Position numbers and translations under genes: made by a program. From contig CM038702.1 of assembly GCA_021613375.1 (NCBI GenBank), forward strand, positions 26,028,349 to 26,092,348: DNA of 64,000 bases, in the 5' to 3' direction. Below are positions 11,272-22,740 of the stretch, piece by piece. Below the pieces are notes generated by a model. That model had not been told where the DNA came from. It saw only the letters and a list, made by a program, of their open reading frames with translations, and did not search any database. Positions within the stretch are counted from its first letter, which is position 1; the number at the start of each line of letters is the position of its first letter. Origin of the DNA: Megaleporinus macrocephalus. Its lineage: Eukaryota; Chordata; Actinopteri; Characiformes; Anostomidae.

Positions 11272-11550
11272 TAGAGATGCATCGATACTGATACTGGTAT
11301 TGGCCTGATGCCGTGCTCTTTTACTACAGCTACAACTACAGCTCAACTAGCCAACCATCCAAAAAGATTCCAACAAAACTTCAACTTGAGTGAGCTCCTC
11401 GGGTATGACTGCTGCTGTCACTGTGCTGCGTAGTCCGTTGTTGAAAGAGACAGATGAGGAGTGTGTGATCAAAACTGTCACTTGTTGCAGTATGTAATTT
11501 TTAAAAAAGTATTGTTATTGCTGTTGCTTTAAAACGATATCTAGCCCTAG
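11272..11550. mobile_element. possible hAT-like MITE remnant
   Basis: The left part 'agagatgcatcgatactgat' and right part 'aacgatatctagccctag' resemble the GAT/ATC-rich ends of the hAT-like elements elsewhere in the window. No target-site duplication is clear. Confidence 0.3.
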
Positions 11551-12488
11551 GTATTTGTTTTGATCGCTTGTTCTGACACAGTATAAAAACAAACTATGTC
11601 AGTGTGTGTATTTGGGGGCATTGTGTGGTGGTGAAAGAGTGTAAAAATGATGTAAGCGGTGTGATGTTTTGCAGGCTGCTGTGGGAGTTGGTGCTAGGCT
11701 CTTCAGCAGGTGCCTGCCTTTGACGTCATTCTGTGTAAGAGAGCAAAAGAGAAACAGAGAGATAGTATGTGTTAGAACTGAATGGGGCTTCTGGCATATG
11801 CATTCTGTGTGTAATGCTGAACAGACTGTATTTAAATGACAGCATTTTTCATTATGTGATAAATGATGTCACATGCTTTTCTGGTCATATTGTGGTAAAC
11901 ATCAAGTACGGTAGCCGGGAAGACCCAGCATGCTGCCAATACAGAAAACACTTTCATCAAAACAAACGAGCTGCAGATTTACAAAATAAATGCAAGTTCA
12001 CAAACACGCTGCAAAACCATTCACAGCACAACGGAAATTATTCCGGAGGACACTTAAAGGACGTGGGACCATATATGGCGACGCCGGTTTATTTGCTAAC
12101 TATAATTTTCATGGTTTTATTACAGGCTAAGAAATGTTGGGAAAATGTTGCTTGCATACCGCTAAAGCCAACCATGTCTAGCCAAAATATATTTATTTCA
12201 TTAAACAGAGCAAATGTTTCTTATCTTCTGAGAAGCAAAAAGCTGTTTTTTTCTGGGTTTTTTAGCACGGCAATATTCAGAAAACAAAATAATACACATT
12301 TTTTTTTGCGCACCTGCAGTTATAGGATAAGGAATTGTTAGCTAATTTTTAGCTATATTTAGAGTGAATTTTTATTTCATATAAGAGCTCGGTAAAGTTA
12401 GGTTGATATTGGATATTCGGCGGAATTTGTGTTTCGCCGCTGCTGCAGCTCACAAACAACCTTGTAAAATCGTGGTAAACCAGGGAAC

Positions 12489-13430
12489 AGAAGGGTCAAG
12501 CAGATAATGTTAGAACTACGAATGCTGTTTGTTTGATGCATCCTTACTTCCCTTTATTTTATGGGCTTATTTTTAACAACAAATAAATAAAAGCATAATG
12601 ACTGATGTATAGCTCCTAAAATATGTGTGGTTAATAGTGATGGGCCGATCCAGTGTTTTTCAGTTCCGATCTGATACCGATATATAACTGCCAATACCGA
12701 TACCGATACCTATACAAATACCGATATAAGGGCTCTTTAGTTTATTATCATTAGTGCTATGTTTAAGGTTACATAATGAGGCTGAAATAGACACAGCACT
12801 TAGAAGAGTACACACATGCATTTAATATAAATGCATTACAAAGGCATATACAAACACAATAGTTTTCTTTCATATCAAATATTTAAAACACAAAACTGAA
12901 ATAAACATCTTACCTTTCTAGTATGCTAAATACAACAATATGACTGACTGCATGATCTAAACAGTTCAAGTATTAAGAAAATTGTATCAGCAGCAGCAAC
13001 TTCAAGTAAATTTGTTGTGTTATAAGATGCTGGAGTAGTTACACCCCTTGGGACATCCACCTTGCTGTTTGGCGTTTCCAAAGAGAAAAATCTCCACACA
13101 ATGGAAATTTTTCAGTCAACTGCAGACTGAAGCTGCTGGGGGTTCAAGGTAAACTGTGGAACTGGAATCCAGATCACTGGTGCGTTGCGTGTTAACGTCA
13201 CGGCATGTTTATTGTCCAGCTCAAGCTGCGGACTGGAAAATGAATCGGTTAGTGGATCAGCCGCATTTGCCCAATATCTGATACGTTAAATTACGTCAAT
13301 ATCGGCCCCGATACCGATATTGTATCGGATCGGTCCCATCTCTAGTGGTTACCATAGAGAATGTGTGTAATAGAGAGGAAAAGAAAAAGAGATTGAGATA
13401 AGATGAAAAAGAGAATAGAGAAAGAAATAG
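12489..13430 (+). repeat. copy of 14615-14838 inside the fold-back element, split by a MITE
   Basis: 12489-12634 followed by 13345-13430 aligns collinearly and in the same orientation with 14615-14838 (by eye about 90% identical; e.g. 'tgactgatgtatagctccta', 'ggtcaagca.ataatgtt', 'agagaatagagaaagaaata'). Similarity stops at 13430, where the right-hand part of the fold-back element begins. Confidence 0.85.
12635..13344. mobile_element. hAT-like MITE (710 bp) with filled target site
   Basis: The ends are TAGTGATGGGCCGATCC and the inverse of GGATCGGTCCCATCTCTA. The element is flanked by GTGGTTAA (12627-12634) and GTGGTTAC (13345-13352), an 8-bp target duplication with one change, as expected for hAT transposition. 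The subterminal regions are full of ATCGGTATCGG-type motifs. No transposase is encoded. The unoccupied target survives in the paralogous copy at 14753-14760. Confidence 0.85.
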
Positions 13431-14614
13431 ATTGTCGTTACATAAGCATTCGTTACATTGTTACATTTCGTCAAAGTTCCCGATCTTTCCATTTCTCCGT
13501 TTCTATCAATATAGCCAGCATCGCTGCAGCAGGCGCTAAAGACAGCAAGGGACATATATCTAGTCGCTGTATATGGTCCCACGTCTTTTAAGTGTTCTCT
13601 GAAAACACTTCCGTTGTGTTGTGAACGGTTTTGCAGCGTGTTTGTGAACTTGCATTTGTTTTGGGAATCTGCAGCACGTTTGTTAAATGTAGTGTCATGT
13701 TGTCATTTTAATTAAAGTGTTTTCCGTTTGCGGCGCGTTTGTGAATCTGCAGCGCATTGGGTCTTCGTGGCCACAGTAATTAATAATAAAAATCACTTCC
13801 CAATGTTTCATTACAAAGACTGCATAAATAGTCCTGTTTGATTTGATTTCATGAGGCCCATCTAGTTTTGTAAATCACAGCATCACATATATCTTTATGT
13901 ATTGTAGTATTTTTGTATCTAAATATCATACATATTCTGATCTGGCTTTGCATAGTTGTTCTCCAAATCTTCATTATAAACAATACTATTTGGAGTGTTT
14001 TTAATCCGCTATCTGGCATAACAGCATCACATGTTCAGAGTTACCTCCGCCCTTTTAGCTACAGAAGATCAGTCGGAGAGCTGACGAAGTGGTGGGAACA
14101 CCTGGCACAAGTTTAAATGTGTTAAAGGCTATTGATTTTGGAATGGTATAACTGATTATATTATTGTATTGGTAAGTGTGTAATTTACACATTTTATCAC
14201 AGGGTGATCTTACATTGAATCCTGATGAAGCGATTATTTTTGTATCCACGATTTGCCATGATAATACTTATTTAAAACAAATGTAGCTGTAACTCTCTGA
14301 AAAGGTGATCAGAAATCTCTTGACTAGGTTAATGTTGTGAACCCACATCTCTTGTTCTCCATATAGCTGTTAGCAACAGGCATGGTAGCAAGTCAGGTTT
14401 TTAAGGTTGATCTCGATATCATCTACATAAAGTTTATTTAAGCAGTAAACAAACATCACAGACATGGTAACTACAGGAAAATGCAAAGCAAAGAACAGCT
14501 TTTGCCTTGCGACCTGTGTATGCAGTTATGCATTGTGTTTCGGAGTTGTTCCCACCCTCATGCTATGTTACACCTAGCGTGAAATACTGAGATCTACAGC
14601 ATATAGAGGTACTT

Positions 14615-14838
14615 AGAAGGGTCAAGCACATAATGTTGGAACGACGGATGCTGTTTGTTTGATGCATCGTTACATCCCTTTATTTTGTGGGCTTATTTTT
14701 AACAAAAAATAAATAAAAGGACAATGACTGATGTATAGCTCCTAAAATATGTATGATTACCATAGAGAATGTGTGTAATAGAGAGGAAAAGAAAAAGAGC
14801 GTGAGATGGAATGAAAAAGAGAATAGAGAAAGAAATAG
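14615..14838 (+). repeat. paralogous copy with empty MITE site
   Basis: This is the uninterrupted counterpart of 12489-12634 plus 13345-13430. At 14753-14760 it has ATGATTAC, where the other copy has the 8-bp duplication and the 710-bp MITE. It may be the source locus or another member of a dispersed family. Confidence 0.85.
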
Positions 14839-15010
14839 AAAGAAACAGAAGACAGAAAAAAATTGTGAGAAAGAAGGTAGAGAGAGCAACAAAGTGGGAG
14901 AATGACTGAAAGACATGGTCTCAGACACAATGAGAGAGAGTGACAATGAGAAAGAAAGAAAGACAGAGAGAGACACACTCACATACACACAGCGAGTGAG
15001 AGAGAGAAAT
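14765..15010. repeat. polypurine (GA-rich) tract
   Basis: The + strand is dominated by GAGA/GAAAGAAA and ends in 'gagagagaaatg'. It is simple sequence with no coding content. Confidence 0.8.
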
Positions 15011-15383
15011 GTTCAGTGATCGTGTATAGTGATTATGAGGGAAACCCAGACTCTTTCTTTCTGAATAATTCATTGATTGGCATATGGCACACTCGTCCTC
15101 TGCTGCATTCATTCATCTCTGCATCCCCTCTTCCTTTGCCTCAACTCGCTTTCATCCAATATCCATTTTCACATTTATACTCACACTGGCTGAAGTGCCT
15201 GCTCTGTCATATCAGTCTGTCTTTTAGATTTATTCCCCCGAGTGTTTCACCGCTGATGTATTACCTTTTACTGCTGTTAAATAGTCATTCATTTTATTTG
15301 GTCCTGATGTTCACTTCTTTTTTTCTGTCCAGCATAATTGGTTTTGTGAAATGTTGTAATACACTATAAATTAGTAATAGTAT

Positions 15384-15605
15384 ACACCTACTGGCCACTC
15401 CATTAGGTACACCTTCTTATATCAACACTCATTGTGCATTTTATCAGCTCCACTTATCATATAGGTGAACTTTGTAGCTTTACAATTACAGACTGTAGTC
15501 TATTTGATTTTCTGCATACCTTGTTATCCCCTTTCACCCTGTTCTTCAGTGGTCTGTACTAACGCAGCACAGGTATTATTCTCAGCACCGCAGTGAAGGT
15601 AGGGG
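15384..15605 (+). mobile_element. dispersed repeat starting 'ctactggccactccattagg'
   Basis: The blocks 'ggccactccattaggtacac', 'tatcagctccacttatcata', 'tttacaattacagactgtag', 'cccctttcaccctgttcttc' and 'cacaggtattattctcagca' follow the order of a non-autonomous repeat I recall from otophysan fish genomes. Its first ~40 bp is the same motif that forms the tandem array at 2150-2440, and a different internal part is seen at 54535-54700. Confidence 0.7.
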
Positions 15606-16429
15606 TGTCATGACTACTGGGATGCGACTGTTGTTTAAAGTGGAGTAGCACAAACTTAATGCGCGAATGAATGTCCTCCCAGACCTGCTCACTTCTTCTC
15701 ATCCATTCATTGACAGCAGGGACGTTTGTGGGTGAAGCTGACCAAGGCATTAAAGGAGGTTGGAAATCAAAGTAGTGGAATGAAGTAGCATTTAAATGGT
15801 TACCAGTTTCACGGTCACACTGTTTCAAATTTTATCATTAAAACCGTGGTTATCACACTGAAAAAATGTTAAATACTGTCCCGAATCAACAGGTGTTAGC
15901 TGTGTCTCCCAGACACAGGCATGCAGGCGTGCACTAAAATATCCTACCATATACTTTCTTTATAGGTACTTCCCTACATGACACTACAGGTATGACATTT
16001 TGGCAGCTTAAATCAACTTATCAAACATGACGAACATCAGTTTGGCTTCTTTTTGGAATTTCCCCGTTCTACCGTGAATAAGGCAGCAGGTACTTTCTGG
16101 CAATGTAACTGATTTAACATTAAAGGTTGGACAGGAAAATTTTAACGGGAAGCTGACGAATCTCAAGCATTAAAAGAACTGTATCGAATAGGGGCTCCAA
16201 GAAGAACGAAAAACTCAAACACAAATGACTGCTGATTGCTGCTAGCTGGATGGGCTACTTCTTTACTGCTGGACTCGGACCGTTTACCTAAGCACACATT
16301 TCTCTTTTTCAAAATAAAGGTCTCTGTAACAAAAGGCTGCATAACAACTACTGAACAACTAAACAAAGAAAATAGAATAATTAGCATATTTTCATTTCCT
16401 AAATCAGTTTATCAGGGGTGAGTAATAAT

Positions 16430-18640
16430 GTTGAGTTGGTGAGTATTCTGACACGTGACAAGCAGAAATAGCTTTTTCAGAAAAGCTGACCACAGGATAC
16501 CTCCTTAAAGGCCAAATATGCGAAACATATGATTAAACAGACGCTCAACTGTTTGCAGTAGGGAGTCCACAAAAAGGAACAAATGGCATTCTTAAAAAAA
16601 AATTGTTTGCCAACTGGAAATGTAAGCAAGTAATATATGAGGCCGCAAAACTGTGTATATCAGCTAGCATACTTTCCCACCAATATTTACTGGCTAACAG
16701 CTGCTGTGTATTTGTCTCATCTGGGTAACCTGAGACTACAGAAGAATCAGCCATCTCTACATTGAACAGGATCATAAATTTTATCAGGAAGCCACTGAAC
16801 GGGAGGAGGTGAGTTAGAATGAATTTGATCAATCTCATCATCTATATGCTATCTAATAAGAGGAACCACTATTAGAGAAGGCAGAATAATTTATGAAGCC
16901 AGCGGATTAGATTGACGAACGAGCTTTGCAAGGATTAAGGCGTTTCACAGAATGTAGGTACTCCAAATTCTTATGATCAGTTAAGACAAGAAAGGGGTGT
17001 AAGGCTCCCTTAAACCAGTGATACCTTTCCTTAAAGGCTAATTTCACAGCCACCCAAAAAAGTGTTCAGCATTTGTGGGATAGAATGCAACCGGGTGTAG
17101 TTTGCATGAAATACCATGGTGCTGGAAAAGTTAATGTACAAGTGATTCTCAAGTAGTCCAGAGAGGATTTGCATGTCAGGAGAGTAAATTAAAATTGCAT
17201 CAATATGTGCAACCTTGAATGTCACATAGCATATTATTAATGAAGTCTTGAAAGACTGAGAGGCTTTATGTATATCTAATGGCAATACAAGGTAGTGCCC
17301 TATAATGGTGAGAAATGCCGTCTTCCATTTGTGCCCTTGTCTCTAATCAAGTTATAAGGACTAGAGAGATCTAGTTTAGTGGAAACAGGAGTGTCTCTGT
17401 TCTAACGCAACTGGTACCAATGGTAGAGGATACAAAAAGTTTTTAGTGATTAGATTTACCCTGTGTGAACAAACCGGGCCCCAGACCTCTGTTGTTCTTT
17501 ACAAAGGAGAAACCAGCAGCAGCAGGAGAAGTAGATGAATGGGTAAATCTATAAGCCAGTGCCTGCTTTACATATTTATCCATAGCCCTCCCCTCAGCCA
17601 GGATTAATGGACAAACTCTGGACTGGGGGGCAAGTCATACTCTCTGTAAGGTGGTAGTTTGGTAGCAAAACCTCCATGAAAGGACTATTCTGGAGGAACA
17701 AGAACAGGTATTCTGGCTTATGGCTTTCAATGAATGTAGAGTAAAGCTACAGTAAGGAAACATAAGCAATTCTTATGACAATAGGGAGACCAGGCAAGTA
17801 TCACTCCCTCAGACCATGAAATTAACAGATTATGCTTCTTTAACCAAGGTAGCCCCAAAATCAGAGAGTATTTAAATAAATCTACTACAAAAACCTGATC
17901 TCTTATATGAAGTTCCCCTCGGCTGTAGAGTCAAGCAAGGGTGAGAAGAAAGAACAGGATTTGGGTGGCAAAGAGTTACAGGAAAGAGGAAAGAATCCAG
18001 CCCTGTTGTGGGAATATTCAACCATTCCTTGGGTTGGCACTTGAGGTCTGTGTGGGCGAGCCTAACAGTCACGCTGAACGTGACCAGCTACACCACAGTA
18101 CATTGACAGTCCTCGGTATAAACTACGAAGCCTCTTCTCACTATACAGAGACGAATCACATTGCATGGGTTCAGCCTGAGTGGGTTTCCAAGTGGTGCCT
18201 CAGGAGAGGGTGCTGAGCCCATGTGAAGGAGGGCTGGAACAAGGATGAAGCTAGTTTCTCTCTTCGTGACAATGAACTGTTCTTTAATTGATCCAGCTGA
18301 ATGGCTAGAGCTATGAGTTTCTTCAACAATAAACTGTAATGCCAGTTCAGAAAGTACATTGTGATTTAAACCATTGAGAAATGTGCCTTAAAAGGTGGGT
18401 TTTAGGTCAACCACTTCCGGGAGCCAGGGGAATTGCCAGGCTTCAAATACATAGCCCGGCAATTCTTTCCACAGAAAAAGACCAAGCAAACAGGTACATA
18501 TACAAACGAGGCAGATTACAAGAAGGTGCTATGGATTAGTAGTCCAGTGAGTGAGTTCAACCATTTTCTAACAAAATCCCAACTGAATTTTGTAATTGTT
18601 TGAGGTCAGCGATTTATTGGTTTGTACTAGTAAAAAACAT
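16430..18640 (-). pseudogene. decayed Ty3/gypsy retrotransposon gag-pol
   Basis: Reading the - strand, remnants occur in the canonical gag-PR-RT-RNase H-IN order but are broken by stops and frameshifts. Gag C-terminus: 'GTFLNGLNHNVLSEL' (~18390-18340). Zinc knuckle: YCGVAGHVQRDC (~18106-18067), first Cys lost. Protease-like STAEGNFI (~17933-17904). RT start: STSPAAAGFSFVKNN (~17541-17494). RT catalytic block: HIDAILIYSPD (17207-17175), where the family has Y-I-D-D, so a catalytic Asp is lost. RNase H block: [14 protein letters not shown] (~16996-16953). Integrase zinc-binding block: KYWWESMLADIHSFAASYITC-type (16688-16626), with one Cys replaced. Integrase core traces run to ~16440. LTRs were not identified. 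The element is inactive. Confidence 0.9.
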
Positions 18641-18707
18641 GCAGAATAATTGCATTCTCTCTGTAATGAGACATGCAGTTTGTCAGCATTCCAAAATGTG
18701 CTAAGTA

Positions 18708-18800
18708 GGGCTGCAGCTATCGATTATTTTAGTAATTGACTATTCTATCGATTATTCCATCGAGTAATAATCAGATAAAATTAGATAATAATTACTATTA
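18708..18800 (+). mobile_element. hAT-like MITE end fragment
   Basis: 'agggctgcagctatcgatta' followed by repeated ATCGATTATT-type motifs is the characteristic end of a widespread fish hAT-like repeat (from memory). The far end was not found, and similarity fades by about 18800. Confidence 0.6.
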
Positions 18801-19476
18801 TTGAAATTTATTTCTAGACCAATACATCATACTATAACTTCACAAGACTGCCTACTGTACACTCTGATACTACGCTGAAGCTTGTCCTACACTTACTGCA
18901 AACCAACTAAACTGAATATTGTCGCTATATATTCGATTGATGCATTTTAGGTTCCAAACTGCTACAAATACCACCTTTAGTTTACTGTGTATTTTATGCA
19001 TCACTGTAAGGTAAAAGGGGTGTGTGAGGGGTCTATGTTCTTGTGAGTGTGTGTTTGTTTGTAACTATGATCAAAACGATAATGTGAATGAAGCTCAGGC
19101 CTGTTCTTAAGCTGTTCTTAGATCATTTACAGACATAACTCTACATTACTTAACTAGCCATTATATATACTCAACTCACCATCACACTGACTTACTTTCT
19201 TAACTAGTCATTACATATAACCATAACTAACATACATGCTTCACTAGCCTTCATCTCAACTCACAATCACACTGACTTACTTTCTTAACTAGTCATTACA
19301 TATAATCATAACTAACATACACGCTTTACTAGCTTTCATCTCAACTCACAATCACAATGACCTACTTTCTTAACTAGCCATTACATATAACCATAACTAA
19401 CATACACGCTTTACTAGTCTTTATCTCAACTCACCATCACAATGACTTACTTTCTTAACTAGTCATTACATATAAC

Positions 19477-19827
19477 CAGTGCTTAATTTGTGCTGGATCT
19501 TGCAGGAACAAGATCTGGCACCTCTCATATTTCAGGTACCTGTGTTCCAGAACTTATTTATGTGGATCCACCACCTCCATGACATCTTTTTTTTGTAGGA
19601 CACCAAAAGCTATTCGTCCAGTGGCATCTCTGAGATTTTATGGTTCCAGCTCCTTACTGCATTCATTAAAGCTGGGATTATTGTATTGTATAGATTGCTA
19701 CTATGTTAGATGGACACTTGAAGCACTGTTGTGCCTATGCGTTCCAGGACCTTTTCCTTCACTGCCACTTGCTGGATCACCCCACCTTTAGTGTTCCATT
19801 ACCTGATGTTTTACAAATTAAGCACTG
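19477..19827. mobile_element. hAT-like MITE (351 bp), perfect TIR and TSD
   Basis: It starts CAGTGCTTAATTTGT and ends with the exact inverse ACAAATTAAGCACTG (15-bp perfect inverted repeats). It is flanked by CATATAAC at 19469-19476 and 19828-19835, a perfect 8-bp target duplication. CAGTG termini with 8-bp duplications are typical of the hAT superfamily. The internal 70-codon open frame has no recognisable domain. The near-perfect ends suggest a relatively recent insertion. Confidence 0.93.
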
Positions 19828-21048
19828 CATATAACCATAACTAACATACATGCTTTACTAGCTTTCATCTCAGCTCACAATCACAATGACCTACTTTCTT
19901 AACTAGCCATTACATATAACCATAACTAACATACACGCTTTACTAGCCTTCATCTCAACTCACCATCACAATGACTTACTTTCCTAACTAGTCATTACAT
20001 ATAACCATAACTAACATGCATGCTTCACTAGCCTTCATCTCAACTCACAATCACACTGACTTACTTTCCTAACTAGTCATTACATATAACCATAACTAAC
20101 ATACATGCTTCACTAGCCTTCATCTCAACTCACAATCACACTGACTTACTTTCTTAACTAGTCATTACATATAACCATAACTAACATACACGCTTTACTA
20201 GCCTTCATCTCAACTCACCATCACAATGACTTACTTTCCTAACTAGTCATTACATATAACCATAACTAACATACACGCTTCACTAGCCTTCATCTCAACT
20301 CACCATCACAATGACTTACTTTCCTAACTAGTCATTACATATAACCATAACTAACATACATGCTTCACTAGCCTTCATCTCAACTCACAATCACACTGAC
20401 TTACTTTCTTAACTAGTCATTACATATAACCATAACTAACATACACGCTTTACTAGCTTTCATCTCAACTCACAATCACAATGACCTACTTTCTTAACTA
20501 GTCATTACATATAACCATAACTAACATACACGCTTTACTAGCCTTCATCTCAACTCTCCATCACACTGACTTACTTTCTTAACTAGCCATTACATATAAC
20601 CATAACTAACATACACGCTTTACTAGCCTTCATCTCAACTCTCCATCACACTGACTTACTTTCTTAACTAGTCATTACATATAACCATAACTAACATACA
20701 CGCTTCACTAGCCTTCATCTCAACTCACCATCACACTTACTTTCTTAACTAGTCATTACATATAACCATAACTAACATACACGCTTCACTAGCCTTCATC
20801 TCAACTCACCATCACACTGACTTACTTTCTTAACTAGTCATTACATATAACCATAACTAACATATACGCTTTACTAGCTTTCCTCTCAACTCACAATCAG
20901 TAGACCAGTAGAAAGTAGACCAATCACAATAGTCTACTTTCTTAACTAGCCATTACATATAACCATAACTAACATACACACTTTACTAGCTTTCATCTCA
21001 ACTCACAATCACAATGACCTACTTTCTTAACTAGCCATTACATATAAC

Positions 21049-22022
21049 TAGAGTTGGACCGATCAGCATTTTGAGGCAGATTCTGATCGCCAATCACAAT
21101 TTAAGGCAATTGGCCGATAGCCGATACCGATCGAGGGCGGGGCTATATGCCATGGCAGGGCTACATGAAATTATTAGCACATGCAAGTCATGAAACATGG
21201 TCGAAACTGGTTTAATAAATTATAACGAGCTCATGTAAAACAACATAATATTTTTAACTAAATTAGAAGTTGGTCTATGTGTGAGTAAACCGATTGATAC
21301 CGCTCTGGAAGAGCGACATCTGAAAAGTATTTCCTACTAGGAATGGCATAGCGTTGATTCAGGTGGAATATTATGTGGCAGAATGCCACAGAATGTCTTC
21401 TACAGCCGAGAAGAGCTTCTTATCTAGCGCTACAAATCCAATCACTCTGGCTGTGGTTCCTTTAGCTCTCTGGCTGTTGCTGCCATTGTACTGTTCTTAC
21501 CGGTTAAATATGGTCTGCAAGGTTGTGTGGGTTATTTGTTTTGTGCTAGCTGCGCGTGCTAGCTCTGCTGTTTGCGGATACTCACTGTATTTAGCTGCCT
21601 GGTTTACGCGCCGTATCAGATTAGTAGTGTTAAATGTCTTTGTCTTGGTTCCCCAACGATTTCACACGTTGATTTCACAAAGAGTCACAAAGAGTCACAT
21701 ACACAGACAGACAACGTTTTCTATCCTACACATGCGGGTGAACGTCGTAAACTGTTCTCGTGAGGCCGCTGCTTTAGTCAGTCTGTGGAAAATGAAAGTG
21801 TATGTATTTCCACCTAGCGGTTCAGATAAGAATTGCAGGAAGCTGGCCGGAGGGGATTTCAAGGAGGTCTCCTCTTCCTGGATGAACCGCTAGCTGGAAA
21901 TACAGAAATTAGGCTCATTTGTTCAACGTCATCAATAGGCTCTTGGAAACGTCTAAATTGGAGAAATATCGGCCGATCACATATTTTGATTAAAAATCGT
22001 CCGATACCTCCTTCCATCTCTG
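21049..22022. mobile_element. hAT-like MITE (974 bp) in the same satellite octamer
   Basis: It starts TAGAGTTGGACCGATC and ends GGCCGATCAC...CCTTCCATCTCTG, giving imperfect inverted tips (TAGAGTTGGA/CAGAGATGGA). It is flanked by CATATAAC at 21041-21048 and 22023-22030. A shortened relative lies at 50109-50492, sharing 'aaattagaagttggtctatg', 'gagaagagct.cttatctag' and 'gctagctggaaatacagaaa'. The 179-codon open frame at 21354-21893 lacks transposase features and is absent from the relative, so I do not treat it as a gene. Confidence 0.88.
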
Positions 22023-22084
22023 CATATAACCATAACTAACATACACACTTTACTAGCCTTTATCTCAATTCTTCATCACACTGA

Positions 22085-22740
22085 TTTAAGCTAAATGTTG
22101 TTTTTATTGTGTGTCGCTCTGTTCTGTGGACTGGACGTGTAGACTGACTGTTTCTGCTCAGATGCTTAGACACTGATGTGGTGCTTGGCTAGGGGGTTAC
22201 CATGAATCTGAGACTCGCTATCAGTTTGCTGGGAAAACTTAGTTGCTTGCATTCTGAAGTTAGCTTTATATTTTAATTCCCTGTTCCACCTTAAATGGTA
22301 TAGAAGTTACATTCTGGCGCCTGTAACTGCTGCATCATTTAAGATGGAAAGGTAGAATTCACATAAGAAGCTAACTTCAGCCACGTCTCTCTTTAGGTTT
22401 ACGCTCAGTAAGAGTCCTCGGCTAGTTCGGCTTTACAGTAGACGTTGGACACTGTGTATGGTTGTCTCTGGCTCGTCTTTTCTGTTCTCCTCTCCTGATT
22501 TTCTCTCCGTTTCTCTATTTTGCAATCCGCGCCATCAAACCACATGTTCTTCGTGTCACCTAGCAACACCGTAAGCGCGCTGTGCAACAGTAAAAGTTAT
22601 CTGTGCAAAACAGTGCGCTGTATACGGTTGTATGGATTAAACTAATCTTCGAGGCAAAGAATTTCCTTCAATGATTTTTTGTAATTGAGTTTCTCAAGTT
22701 TTTTTACAAGGAATCGTTTTAGCCCTAATGCTGAGAAAAA
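22085..22740. repeat. dispersed repeat, related to 43120-43440
   Basis: Shared ordered blocks with 43120-43440 include 'gctctgttctgtggactgga' against 'cgctctgtggactggatgc', the 'gtagactg' follow-on, and 'cagtgcgctgtatacggttg' against 'cagtgagctgtatgtagtta' then 'tatggattaa'. Similarity is patchy. The element type is unknown. Confidence 0.5.
22254..22380. mobile_element. 127-bp palindromic (fold-back) MITE
   Basis: CTGAAGTTAGCTT at 22254-22266 is exactly inverted as AAGCTAACTTCAG at 22368-22380. The inverted similarity continues inward over most of the two ~60-bp halves ('ttccaccttaaatggt' against 'catcatttaagatggaa'). The whole unit could fold as one hairpin. Related 'ttccactttaaatgatgcaa' sequence is seen near 26717. 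Confidence 0.75.

Larger units (their letters stand above)
11906..13775. mobile_element. fold-back element with long terminal inverted repeats
   Basis: The left arm (about 11906-12080) and right arm (about 13560-13775) are reverse complements. Shared blocks include 'gcaagttcacaaacacgctg', 'gctgcaaaacc.ttcac', 'acacttaaaggacgtggg' and 'gaagaccca'. The right arm has an extra ~45 bp near 13680-13730. Between the arms lies a copy of sequence also found at 14615-14838, itself split by a MITE at 12635-13344. No transposase is visible. The class of the element is unknown. Confidence 0.65.
19145..22085. repeat. 85-bp satellite array interrupted by two MITEs
   Basis: Roughly 19 copies of an 85-bp unit, measured as 85 bp between successive 'aactagtcat' starts at 19287, 19372 and 19457. 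The unit contains 'ttacatataaccataactaa', 'catacacgctttactagc' and 'ttcatctcaactcac'. One unit near 20740 is shortened, and one near 20890 has a ~25-bp local duplication. The array is split by elements at 19477-19827 and 21049-22022, and its last partial unit ends near 22085. The + strand unit has about 25 C and 4 G. Confidence 0.95.

Noticed and set aside
11769..12341. 190-codon open frame
   Set aside because: It spans unrelated unique sequence and the left arm of the fold-back element; no domain or family resemblance.
21354..21893. 179-codon open frame with hydrophobic segments
   Set aside because: Inside a MITE, without transposase signatures; the relative at 50109-50492 lacks most of it.
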